The position numbers and the translations under genes were made by a program. The notes beneath the pieces are model-generated. The model did no database searches, was not told the origin of the DNA, and was given only the letters and a program-made list of their open reading frames with translations. A DNA stretch of 51,668 bases, taken from NCBI GenBank assembly GCA_046727175.1, contig JBKPCD010000001.1, positions 1 through 51,668 on the forward strand, written 5' to 3'. Shown here in pieces: positions 34,401-41,207 of the stretch; position 1 is the first letter of the stretch, and the number at the start of each line of letters is the position of its first letter. This DNA is from JBKPCD01 sp046727175. Lineage in GTDB: Bacteria > Acidobacteriota > Vicinamibacteria > Vicinamibacterales > 2-12-FULL-66-21.

Positions 34401-34547
34401 AGTCACACGCGGCCAGTTCGGCGGCGTCGCCGGCTGCATCGAACGAAGACGCAATGAGAAGGCGGATACAACGAGTATCGTCGCGCAGGAGATAACAAAC
34501 GTTCGCTTCACGTTCGACGTTATAACCATGAATCGATTGATAGGCAC
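31491..34547 (-). CDS. GH106-like alpha-L-rhamnosidase
   Basis: A large exported glycoside hydrolase (1018 residues; signal at about 12-35). The early motif RPWTRWWWMGSAVDRASLSADLESLKMVGLGGVEI is typical of GH106, a family of alpha-L-rhamnosidases acting on rhamnogalacturonans and other rhamnosides. The (beta/alpha)8-like part contains GVDMATGTGWPFGGPWVG and LRAFFNDSYEVDD; the C-terminal third has jelly-roll segments such as WELDLGRVRESARVRLNGKDL. In-frame ATGs at 34547 and 34529 are both possible. It is followed on the same strand, upstream, by SDR and GH88 genes, a combination that fits breakdown of rhamnose- and uronate-containing glycans. Confidence 0.8.
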   Translation of the reverse strand: MPINRFMVITSNVKRTFVISCATILVVSAFSLRLRSMQPATPPNWPRVTHETRPWTRWWWMGSAVDRASLSADLESLKMVGLGGVEITPIYGVAGTESRFVPFLSEDWVRLLEHTLSEAERLDLGVDMATGTGWPFGGPWVGERDACRTLAYKTWTLEAGRRLGEPVRLDQAPFVRAIGNQIYEVLEVAPGERAPQGTRDQPLSRPDAKRIQIGDLKEPVEANPNLQALALEQVRYPKPLPLVALVTYSRDGKAIDLTSHVNAKGMLDWTPPSGTWTLDAVFLGWHGKLVERAAPGGEGNVIDHFSTSAIRNYLARFDQAFKGHPLSGLRAFFNDSYEVDDASGQSDGTQALFEEFERRRGYDLRQHLPELFGKSASASAGDARFMAAGATETSARILADYRLTISDLLLDTFTTEWRVWAKARGAIVRNQAHGSPANILDLYAASDIPETEGTEIQRAKWATSAAHVAGRPLVSAEAATWLGEHFRSTLADVRAALDRFFVAGVNHIVYHGTAYSPPDDRWPGWLFYASVEFNSRNSWWQDFGALNQYVTRVQSFLQHGIPDQDVLVYYPFYDALARPAKERLEHFGGANPPADGSAFESATATLQKRGYTYDFISDRQVVAAREVNRTIATDGGTYKTLVLPASRFIPLETFDHVLTLAQQGATVIAFKGLADDVSGLSDVERRRARLRERRDTIRFGPADANGVSEAPIGRGRILRGDDLERLLAKAAVQREALVDRDLQFARRRYDGGRYYFIANSTDRDIDGWVPLDDRRRAAVVFDPMTGNRGDAQVRRSTDGTIDVLLSMPRGGSLIVATTDTPAGRPYPTYTALAATSNRAIPAAAGRIEITGPWTVRFVEGGPERPAERKVDHLASWTTFGGEDVKQFSGTATYSTTLPKLSGDAGAWELDLGRVRESARVRLNGKDLVTLIGPTFRVTIGRASLADRNVLEVSVSNLMANRIAALDKAGVRWRKFYNVNFPARLPQNRGPDGLFSAATWEPLDSGLLGPVTLTALARR

Positions 34548-34548
34548 G

Positions 34549-34616
34549 GCCGTTGTGTGGGGCGCGGTCTTAGACCGCGCCGCGCAGGGGGGCTTGCCCG
34601 CCCTACAACCACGGTA
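34549..34616. repeat. family F nested palindrome
   Basis: The core GGCGCGGTCT-T-AGACCGCGCC (34561-34581) is the same palindrome as at 16859. It is nested in outer inverted ends: CCGTTGTGTGGGGC (from 34550) against GCCCTACAACCACGG. It lies between the GH106 start and the SDR gene. A MITE-like or REP-like element is the likely type. Confidence 0.65.
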
Positions 34617-34645
34617 ACGGCATTAAAAATCCCGGAACCGAACCA

Positions 34646-35452
34646 CTACAGCCGTGGAACGCTCAGGCCGCCGTCGATGTGGATGACGCTGCCCGTCGCG
34701 TAGGGCAGATCGCCGCGAACCAGCGCGGCGACTGCACGGCCCACGTCTTCAATCGTGCCCCATCGCCGTTCGGGAACGAGACCGTCAGCGATCCGGCGAT
34801 CGTACGTCTCCCGCACCGTCGAGGTCATGTCGGTCGCGATGATGCCGGGGCGGACGTCGTACACGGCGATGCCGCTCTCCGCAAGCCGCACCGCGAAGAG
34901 CCGCGCGGTCATGGCGAGACCCGCCTTGCTCACGCAGTAGTCTCCGCGATTGGGTGATGCCATCTCCGACGAAACGGATGTGACGAAAACAATGGTGGCC
35001 CGGAATTCGGGATCGGTTTGTCTCCGCGCGAGCATGTCGCGCGCGAGCGCCTGGGTCAGAAAGTATGGACCCTGGAGGTTCGTGCGGATCAACTCCTCGA
35101 AACTCTCTTCGGTGGCCTCGATCAGATCCTGTCGCACGCGCGGCGCCCTTCCCGCGTTGTTGATCAGCGCATTCACAGCACCGTAGCGCGATCGGATCTG
35201 GTCGACGAGCGCGGCGCGTGCGGCGGCGTCAGCCATGTCGGCTGCGATGTACAGCACGCGCGGCGCCACGCGTTGAAGCTCTTTGACCGCATACGACGCT
35301 GCGTCCGCGGACCGTTGACCGGTCAGGACCAGTTGCCAGCCTTCACGCGCGAGCATCTGGGCGATGCCGTACCCGATACCTCGCGTGCCTCCGGTAATCA
35401 GCGCGACACCAGCGGGAGATGGCGCCGTCGAGCTGTCAGCTGCCAGTTCCAT
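34646..35452 (-). CDS. SDR-family NAD(P)-dependent oxidoreductase
   Basis: A 268-residue classical short-chain dehydrogenase. Cofactor motif TGGTRGIG, structural NNAG, catalytic Ser in FVTSVSSEM and YCVSK (Tyr-x-x-x-Lys), then VRPGIIATDM, all in the expected order. The start at 35452 (MELAADSS) gives a normal length and overlaps the end of the GH88 gene by 17 nt, indicating one transcript. Its place between GH88 and GH106 suggests oxidation or reduction of a sugar or uronate product; fatty-acid-type FabG activity is the generic alternative. Confidence 0.85.
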   Translation of the reverse strand: MELAADSSTAPSPAGVALITGGTRGIGYGIAQMLAREGWQLVLTGQRSADAASYAVKELQRVAPRVLYIAADMADAAARAALVDQIRSRYGAVNALINNAGRAPRVRQDLIEATEESFEELIRTNLQGPYFLTQALARDMLARRQTDPEFRATIVFVTSVSSEMASPNRGDYCVSKAGLAMTARLFAVRLAESGIAVYDVRPGIIATDMTSTVRETYDRRIADGLVPERRWGTIEDVGRAVAALVRGDLPYATGSVIHIDGGLSVPRL

Positions 35453-36812
35453 GGAAGGCGAGATAAGGGCCACCGCTCGCGAGTCGTTTGACGAGCAGCG
35501 CTGCCTCGCGGAGGTGGTAATCACCCCACTGGCTCGACTCGCCTCGCGGAATCTTCGAACCCGCCGGTACGTGATCCCATCCGTTCGGCCGGTGATAGAT
35601 CGAATGGAGGAGCAGCCCCTGATGGCGCGAATCGGTGCTCAAGTACGGCTCGTCGAGCAGCGTGTCGAGCACACGCAATCCTGCCTGTTCGTACCGTGAA
35701 CCGTCATCGCCGCGCAACGCGAGGACCCGGCCGAGTCGAATCAGCGCCTGCGCGGCAATCGCCGCCGCCGAACTATCGACGGGTTCGTGATCGTTGAAGG
35801 GATCCGCCGCGCGGTCCGCCCAATCACCGAGATTGACCAGCCCCGGCGCACCGGTGTCCCAGTAGGGCACGCCGTCGGCGCACGCCGCCGACTCGATATA
35901 GAAATCGCACGTTGCTCTCGACGCGTCCATCATCCACTCGATGGCGCTGGCGTCCCCCGCGTCTCGCAGCGCATCGGCAGGCAGTGTGGCAAGGAACTCG
36001 ATTTCTTCCGTGAAGCCAAGCATGGCCCACGCCAGGCCTCGCGTCCATGTGCTGAAGGGCGAGTAGCCCTGCTGAGTACTCGGCCCGCGGTATGTGCCGT
36101 TGCGCGCGTTGAAGAGGCTCTCGTGGGCGACTCGCCCGCGGACGTCGAAGACGTCACGCGCGCAGCCGTAGTAGACGTTGAACGTGGCCGTCGCGCGTGC
36201 GTGCTGCAGCAGGCGGACCAGAAGGCTGATCTGCGCGTCCTGCTCGGAGACGAGGCGCTGGCCGAGCACGTGGGCCAGGGCGAGCACGCGCAACGAACGA
36301 ATCGTGTCCACGAAAAGCGAGTGCGCGCCGTTGAACGAGTGGATGAACCCGCCGTCGGTAAGCGGCGTCCATCGCCGCGCCTGGACGGCGCCACTGACCT
36401 TCAGCGCCAGCTCGTAGGTACGAATCTCCCAGTCGGTGGCGTCGTATCGCTCCTCGCGCCCCATCCGCCACAGTGTTCCGTACGTGCTGACGTTGTTGAA
36501 CCCGTGATCGTGCACGCCGACATGCGTGAGGTGCGGCGCCATCCGCGCGATCGTCCGGTCGCGACCGAGCTCGAGGAACTCGCGCGCATCGGTGGCGTCA
36601 AACTGCAGCAGCGCCGAGCCGTACTGAAACCCCTCGGTCCACTCCGTCCACCCGCGCGCCGTGTACCGTCCGTCAACCGTGAATACCGGTGCGCCGCTCG
36701 ACGCCGTCCACGTCTTTTCGATCGAGAGTATCTTGCCCGCCGACAACTCGAACGGCCGATCGATTTTCCGCGTGAGATCGGCTGGCGTCCGCGTGCGGTC
36801 GATGCGAATCAC
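35436..36812 (-). CDS. GH88-like unsaturated glucuronyl hydrolase
   Basis: A 458-residue (alpha/alpha)6-barrel enzyme without a signal peptide, predicted to hydrate and release 4,5-unsaturated uronate from the ends of lyase-generated oligosaccharides. Family features: GVHDHGFNNVSTYGTLWRMG (Asp of the catalytic type), GFIHSFNGAHSLFVDT with the central Asp, YWDTGAPG, DSSAAAIAAQALIRLG and QGLLLHSIYHRPNGWDHVP, ending ESSQWGDYHLREAALLVKRLA. It leads the operon GH88-SDR-GH106. A polysaccharide lyase that would create its substrate is not in the window. Confidence 0.87.
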   Translation of the reverse strand: MIRIDRTRTPADLTRKIDRPFELSAGKILSIEKTWTASSGAPVFTVDGRYTARGWTEWTEGFQYGSALLQFDATDAREFLELGRDRTIARMAPHLTHVGVHDHGFNNVSTYGTLWRMGREERYDATDWEIRTYELALKVSGAVQARRWTPLTDGGFIHSFNGAHSLFVDTIRSLRVLALAHVLGQRLVSEQDAQISLLVRLLQHARATATFNVYYGCARDVFDVRGRVAHESLFNARNGTYRGPSTQQGYSPFSTWTRGLAWAMLGFTEEIEFLATLPADALRDAGDASAIEWMMDASRATCDFYIESAACADGVPYWDTGAPGLVNLGDWADRAADPFNDHEPVDSSAAAIAAQALIRLGRVLALRGDDGSRYEQAGLRVLDTLLDEPYLSTDSRHQGLLLHSIYHRPNGWDHVPAGSKIPRGESSQWGDYHLREAALLVKRLASGGPYLAFHGTGS

Positions 36813-36836
36813 GGCTGCCTATCATAACGTTTCACA

Positions 36837-36936
36837 GGGTTCTGGGTTCCCCGGTTCCTGGTTCCTGGTTCCAGGATCGCGTATGAGAATCCCGAACATT
36901 GAACCCGGAACTGGGAACCTGTGAACCGGGAACCTC
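36837..36936. repeat. family A word-repeat hairpin, two full arms
   Basis: The left arm (36837-36876) is made of GGTTCCTGGTTCC words and the right arm (36901-36936) of GAACCCGGAACTGGGAACC words, with a loop of about 24 nt. Read on the minus strand it starts 7 nt after the stop codon of the AI-2E transporter gene (36946-36944) and ends shortly before the GH88 start. Confidence 0.8.
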
Positions 36937-36943
36937 GCGATCG

Positions 36944-38011
36944 CTATGAGGCTCTGTGTTCGATGATTCGGTGTTCCTCGACGACGTCTCGACCGAGATA
37001 CTCTTTCAACCAGAGTCGTTCGATCACCGGATACATCGCGGCGACGGGGAGGGCGAGCAGCGCGCCGACGATGCCGCCGATTTCCGCGCCGACGGCAAAC
37101 GCGAAGAGCACGGCGAGGTTCGAGAGCTGGAGACGATTTCCATATACCTTCGGCGCGATGAAGTAGTTCTCGATGAAGTGGTAGACGGCGTACAGCGCGA
37201 CGACGGTGATTGCAGTACCAGCTCCCTGGCTGAGCGCAAGCAGCACTGCGGGAGCCGCGGAGAGCACGAAGCCGAGGATGGGCACGAAGTCGCAGATCCC
37301 GGCGAGCAGGGCCAGCAGCATCGCGGCCGGTACGTGCAGCAACGCGAGCGTCGTCCAGACGAACACGGTCGCGAAGAACGACGTCGCGACGTTCCCCGCG
37401 ACGTACCCGAGGATCGCGCCTCGCGCCTCGCAGGCGGTCACATGCGCGCGTGCGCGTTTGTTGCGCGGCACGTACGCGAGCAGCCATGAATAGGTTTGCC
37501 GGCCTTCGACGAGGAGATAGAAGGTCAGGATCACGGCAATCAGCAGCACGATGGCGCCGCTGATGAGCGTTCTTCCCAGATCGCGAAGGACTGGAAAGAC
37601 GGAACCTGCGCCCACGGCCACGTCACCGTTCACGCCAGGCAGCACTCGCAGCAGCGCAGCGGGCGTGCGGCGGACGAGTTCGTCCTGAACCTCGCGGATG
37701 CGATCGCCAAGCAACCGCGCCTCAGAGACGAGCGACGAACCGGCCGCCAGACTGAAACCGACGATCGCCGCGAGCAGGCCGAATGCGATGAGCAACGATC
37801 CGATGCCGCGCGGGATGCGGTGCACTTCGAGCCAGCCGACGATCGGATCCAGCGCGACCGCCAGCACAGCGACGACCAGAATGAGCATGAAGAGCGGCCA
37901 CAGCTGCAGCCAAAGCCAGATGCAGATCGCGACCACCAGGACCTTGATGATCGTTGCCGCCGGGATCTCGATCGCGGTACCGGGGGATGCGTCAGCCATG
38001 TCGCTCTGCAT
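36944..38011 (-). CDS. AI-2E family transporter (PerM/TqsA-like)
   Basis: A 355-residue inner-membrane protein with about eight TM helices in the family pattern: two pairs near residues 22-60 and 65-90, an intervening extracytoplasmic stretch (about 95-140), then helices through LISGAIVLLIAVILTFYLLVEG and the signature segment LLALLAGICDFVPILGFVLSAAPA followed by YHFIENYFIAPKVYG. Members export or exchange small molecules or ions; the name does not prove autoinducer-2 transport. An in-frame ATG at 37999 (MADASPG) is an alternative start. Confidence 0.88.
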   Translation of the reverse strand: MQSDMADASPGTAIEIPAATIIKVLVVAICIWLWLQLWPLFMLILVVAVLAVALDPIVGWLEVHRIPRGIGSLLIAFGLLAAIVGFSLAAGSSLVSEARLLGDRIREVQDELVRRTPAALLRVLPGVNGDVAVGAGSVFPVLRDLGRTLISGAIVLLIAVILTFYLLVEGRQTYSWLLAYVPRNKRARAHVTACEARGAILGYVAGNVATSFFATVFVWTTLALLHVPAAMLLALLAGICDFVPILGFVLSAAPAVLLALSQGAGTAITVVALYAVYHFIENYFIAPKVYGNRLQLSNLAVLFAFAVGAEIGGIVGALLALPVAAMYPVIERLWLKEYLGRDVVEEHRIIEHRAS

Positions 38012-38104
38012 GCTTCTGCAAGCGCCGCGCCGGGAGCCCGTGGCTGAGCCGAGATTGATGGGCTGCGGGGTCCGAACCGCGGAGTAAGAAGCAGCCGCGG
38101 CCGG

Positions 38105-38521
38105 TCAGCGCGTTGCCGAACTCACGGCATCGTGTGGTTCGCGCTCCTCCTCAAACTCCGGATCCCAGTCTCCTGTATAGATCGGGTTCCCGTCAGGATC
38201 CGCGAAGTGTATGTAGTTGGCTTCTGCCGATTCGATGATGTCGCTGACCTCGACGCCGTGTTTGCGGAGGCGAGCGGCGAATTCCCGTATCGGTTCGTCC
38301 CGCGACAGGACAAGACCAATCTGCACGGACCCCTTCGTGCCTGGCCGCGGGAACTTCGCCGACCAGGGATGCAGTCCGATGACGAGCGTCTTTCCGGCCT
38401 GAACGGTCGCCCAGTTGTTCCCGAAGCGGTTGGTGAGCTTCAGGCCGAGCACCTCGGTGTAGAACTGGAGAGCGCTATCCATGTTCGAGACGTAGATCGT
38501 TGCGTTGCCGCCGCTGATCAT
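38105..38521 (-). CDS. VOC (glyoxalase/bleomycin-resistance) family protein
   Basis: A 138-residue vicinal-oxygen-chelate domain: ATIYVSNMDSALQFYTEVLGLKLTNRFG opens it, and ANYIHFADPDGNPIYTGD closes it with the usual metal-ligand region. AGGAGG lies 8 nt before the ATG at 38521. It is divergent from a small GntR-type regulator, 38 bp away, which is probably its regulator. The substrate is unknown; the fold serves isomerases, dioxygenases and antibiotic-binding proteins. Confidence 0.85.
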   Translation of the reverse strand: MISGGNATIYVSNMDSALQFYTEVLGLKLTNRFGNNWATVQAGKTLVIGLHPWSAKFPRPGTKGSVQIGLVLSRDEPIREFAARLRKHGVEVSDIIESAEANYIHFADPDGNPIYTGDWDPEFEEEREPHDAVSSATR

Positions 38522-38559
38522 GGTGACAGTCCTCCTGGCAGGCGATATTCTCTCACCAT

Positions 38560-38934
38560 ATGCGAGCGGCAAAGATCCAGTTGACGGGCCAGTTCGCGAT
38601 CGACCGGGATCGCGGCGAGCCGCTCTCGCTGCAGATTGTGCGTCAGCTGCAGGAGGCGATCGAAGCGGGCCGCGTGGGCCGAGGGACGCAGCTTCCCTCG
38701 ACACGGTCGCTCGCCCGGATGCTTGGCGTCTCACGCAACACTGTTCTCACGGCATACGAGGACCTCGCCGCGCGAGGCTTCGTTCGAAGCCGCCCCGGCG
38801 CCGCAATGTACGCGTCGGTGCCGGCGGGCATCCAGGGCTTCGACCTGCGGCGCGTGATGCGCGATGCCCAGTACCCCTCGCGCACGCTCGCGTTGCAGGA
38901 CCAGGACGGCAATCCTCTCTACATCGGCTACTGA
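38560..38934 (+). CDS. small GntR-type winged-helix regulator
   Basis: A 124-residue protein: REPLSLQIVRQLQEAIEAGRVGRGTQLPSTRSLARMLGVSRNTVLTAYEDLAARGFVRSRPGAAMYAS is a complete GntR winged helix of the MocR-like type. There is no aminotransferase or other effector domain. The last residues read ALQDQDGNPLYIGY, which resemble the DPDGNPIYTGD end strand of the VOC enzyme encoded next door. It is divergent from that VOC gene. The 3' end overlaps the convergent GHMP kinase gene by 7 nt. Confidence 0.82.
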   Translation: MRAAKIQLTGQFAIDRDRGEPLSLQIVRQLQEAIEAGRVGRGTQLPSTRSLARMLGVSRNTVLTAYEDLAARGFVRSRPGAAMYASVPAGIQGFDLRRVMRDAQYPSRTLALQDQDGNPLYIGY

Positions 38935-40292
38935 GTGTTGGAGGTCAGATCAGCGTAGTTATCAGCTTTCTTCAGTTCCGTGAGCGGCGGGCCTGGCGTC
39001 GCAACGAACGATTGCGGGTCTGACGCCGTCGGACAGCGCCGGCGATACTCATCCAGCCAGCAGCGCCCGAACGCATCAGCATCCGCATCGTCGACGAGCG
39101 CCCAGGCGCTGCCCCCGAATCCCGCCCCAAACGCGGAGGCCGCGTGCGCGGACAGTTCCCGCGCAGCTTGTACGAGCGTGATCGTCTCGGGGCTCTGATT
39201 CTGAAGGAGCGTCTCTGCATCGCGCTGTGAAGCTTCGGCGAGCTCACCGATTCTCCTGGTATCAACGTCCCGGAATGCGGCCAGCGCGCCGGCGACACGT
39301 GCGTCTTCACGAACAAAGTGATCGAGACGCGCCTCGAGCGCCCGAGCGGTCCATCCCTCGACTCGCGTGTGCTCGACGATGCGGCGCAGGCGATCGGGAG
39401 CATCCGCATCGGACGACATCGCGGCGCCGAGTGACACGGCAGGGCGCTCGAAGCGATTCCACAGCTCGAGCAGGATCGCGCTTGCGCGAGACAGATCGTT
39501 GTAGGCCGTCCGGGCCGCGCCGATCTTTTCGGCTCTGACACCGCTCGACGCGATGACGAAGCGCCAGCCATCCGGAACGCGGACGTCAGCGATGTGACGG
39601 ATCGGCACGAACGCATACGCCGAGAGATGCTGCGGAACGCCGCAGATGATCGCGACGTGGTCCTCGCTTCCGCCGTGCGTCCCGACACCGGCGTCACCGG
39701 TGAGCGTGCCGAACGTCGCGCCGTTTTCGATGCACGCGTAGTAGCCAGCGATGTCCATCGGAGTTTGCAGGTTCTGTCGCCACTCGGAACGGGCGTCGAG
39801 GTCGGCGACCCTCGCGAGCGTGGCGGCGATGCCGACTACGAGCGCGCTGGAGCTGCTCAGGCCAGCCGCGCTCGGGAGATCGCTCGCGAACACGACGTCA
39901 GCTCCGAAGACCGCGCCTGGAAAATTTCGCGCGAACCGCCGGCGAACGACGTCGACGTAGTGCTGCCAGCGGGCCGATGCGTTGCTCGCGGGTTCGGAGA
40001 GGCTCTCGCCGGTTCGCGCGTCGAAGACGCTCAGATTGGCGTCGCTGCGACGTCGAGCCACGAAGGCGAAACCGCGCGGCACCGCCGCGACGAGCGAACG
40101 GCCTCCGGCGTAGTCGGTGTGCTTTCCGAAAACCTCGACGCGACCAGGCACCCACCACGCGTGGTCGGCGGGAGCGCCGGAGAGGTCCCGCAGCGCGCGA
40201 AGCGTCGAGTCGAAAAGGGAAGCGTTGACCGGTCCTTCGCCTGCCGGGAGACCACGCTGCACGAGCTGCCTCGCGAGACTCTCGCCGTTCAT
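38928..40292 (-). CDS. GHMP-family sugar kinase (galactokinase-like)
   Basis: A 454-residue GHMP kinase predicted to phosphorylate a sugar at C1 in the cytoplasm. The galactokinase-type N-terminal signature is present but altered: GRVEVFGKHTDYAGG (51-64) has Lys instead of the usual Glu before His. The ATP loop LPSAAGLSSSSAL is at 139-151, GGSEDH (207-212) stands where galactokinases have GxMDQ, and motif 3 is GAGFGGSAWALV near the C-terminus. The start at 40292 overlaps the upstream nucleotidyltransferase stop codon (ATGA). With that gene it forms a kinase plus nucleotidyl-transfer pair for making an NDP-sugar. The substrate may not be galactose. Confidence 0.82.
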   Translation of the reverse strand: MNGESLARQLVQRGLPAGEGPVNASLFDSTLRALRDLSGAPADHAWWVPGRVEVFGKHTDYAGGRSLVAAVPRGFAFVARRRSDANLSVFDARTGESLSEPASNASARWQHYVDVVRRRFARNFPGAVFGADVVFASDLPSAAGLSSSSALVVGIAATLARVADLDARSEWRQNLQTPMDIAGYYACIENGATFGTLTGDAGVGTHGGSEDHVAIICGVPQHLSAYAFVPIRHIADVRVPDGWRFVIASSGVRAEKIGAARTAYNDLSRASAILLELWNRFERPAVSLGAAMSSDADAPDRLRRIVEHTRVEGWTARALEARLDHFVREDARVAGALAAFRDVDTRRIGELAEASQRDAETLLQNQSPETITLVQAARELSAHAASAFGAGFGGSAWALVDDADADAFGRCWLDEYRRRCPTASDPQSFVATPGPPLTELKKADNYADLTSNTQ

Positions 40293-41104
40293 GGTCGCGG
40301 AAGCATATTTACGACTCGCCGGGCGACCTCGGACGCATCCATCCGGCGCGACAGATCGAGCACCGGTCCATCCGCCGCGAGGACCTTGAAGCGAACGCCT
40401 CGTTTGATCGCGAGCCCGACGGCCACTGGCAGCTCGAGCTCGCCGCGCGCGGACGGGGCAACATCCCGGCACGCCGCGAAGATCTGGTTATCGAACCGCC
40501 ACACGTTCATGCTGATGAGAGCGTTCCCTGCATGTCGCGCGATGACGTCGGGCGATGGCTTCTCGACAATGCGCGTCAGGTAACCACCGGCATCGACCTC
40601 GACGAGTGCGAACGCCTTCACGCGATCGGGATCGATGTTGCTGGAACGTACGAGCTCCTCTCGTTCGAAGCCCGGAAGGCCCGGCTCCGAAAGGTCGGCA
40701 ATTGCTCGGAGAACGGGAACGGGATACAGATTGTCCGCATTCAGTGCCAGAAATGGGTGATCTTCGGTCCATGCTTCCGCCGCCAGGACGGCATCGGCAG
40801 TGCCGCGCGGCTCTTGCTGCACGATGAAGTCGAGACTGATGCGCGCCGGCCGTCCCTCGCGTCGATAGTATTCGCGAATCGTTTCGTGGTCGGGTGCGAC
40901 CACCAATGCCACGCGACGGATTGCAGCATCGGCAACCGAGCTGAGGACGTAATCGAGAAACGGCCGGCCGCCGATCGGCATCATCGCCTTGACGCCCGCG
41001 TCCGCGGCGCGCCGCTGCGCGTCGTCGAGGGTTGCGGCGGGATCGGCCGCGCGCATCCGCGTTCCGAGCCCGCGGGCGAGGACGATCGCGCGGTCGGTGG
41101 GCAT
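40289..41104 (-). CDS. sugar-1-phosphate nucleotidyltransferase
   Basis: A 271-residue NTP-transferase. The nucleotide-binding start is IVLARGLGTRM (7-17), with Arg replacing the first Gly of the usual LAGGLGTR, followed by VKAMMPIGGRPFLDYVLSS with Lys39. The metal site is LALNADNLYP and a later EKPSPD fits the second conserved region. It overlaps the GHMP kinase by 4 nt, so the pair very likely converts a free sugar to its 1-phosphate and then to an NDP-sugar. The region just upstream of its ATG is a family B repeat, so part of its leader is hairpin-forming. The longer frame to 41278 only translates that repeat. Confidence 0.85.
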   Translation of the reverse strand: MPTDRAIVLARGLGTRMRAADPAATLDDAQRRAADAGVKAMMPIGGRPFLDYVLSSVADAAIRRVALVVAPDHETIREYYRREGRPARISLDFIVQQEPRGTADAVLAAEAWTEDHPFLALNADNLYPVPVLRAIADLSEPGLPGFEREELVRSSNIDPDRVKAFALVEVDAGGYLTRIVEKPSPDVIARHAGNALISMNVWRFDNQIFAACRDVAPSARGELELPVAVGLAIKRGVRFKVLAADGPVLDLSRRMDASEVARRVVNMLPRP

Positions 41105-41111
41105 GAAGGTC

Positions 41112-41206
41112 GGCTTTGGGCTCAAGGCTTTGGGCTTTGGGCCAGTCCGTTCCCGACTCTTCGGCACACCCATGCCTAAAGCCCAGAGTCCTAAGCCTTG
41201 AGCCAA
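41112..41206. repeat. family B word-repeat hairpin, two full arms
   Basis: The left arm (41112-41142, GGCTTTGGGCT words) and the right arm (41174-41206, GCCTAAAGCCC words) include an exact 12-bp pair: GGCTCAAGGCTT (41119-41130) with AAGCCTTGAGCC (41193-41204). On the minus strand it starts directly behind the stop codon of the GH109-like gene and ends 7 nt before the nucleotidyltransferase ATG, so it both follows one gene and covers the ribosome-binding region of the next. Confidence 0.8.
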
Positions 41207-41207
41207 G

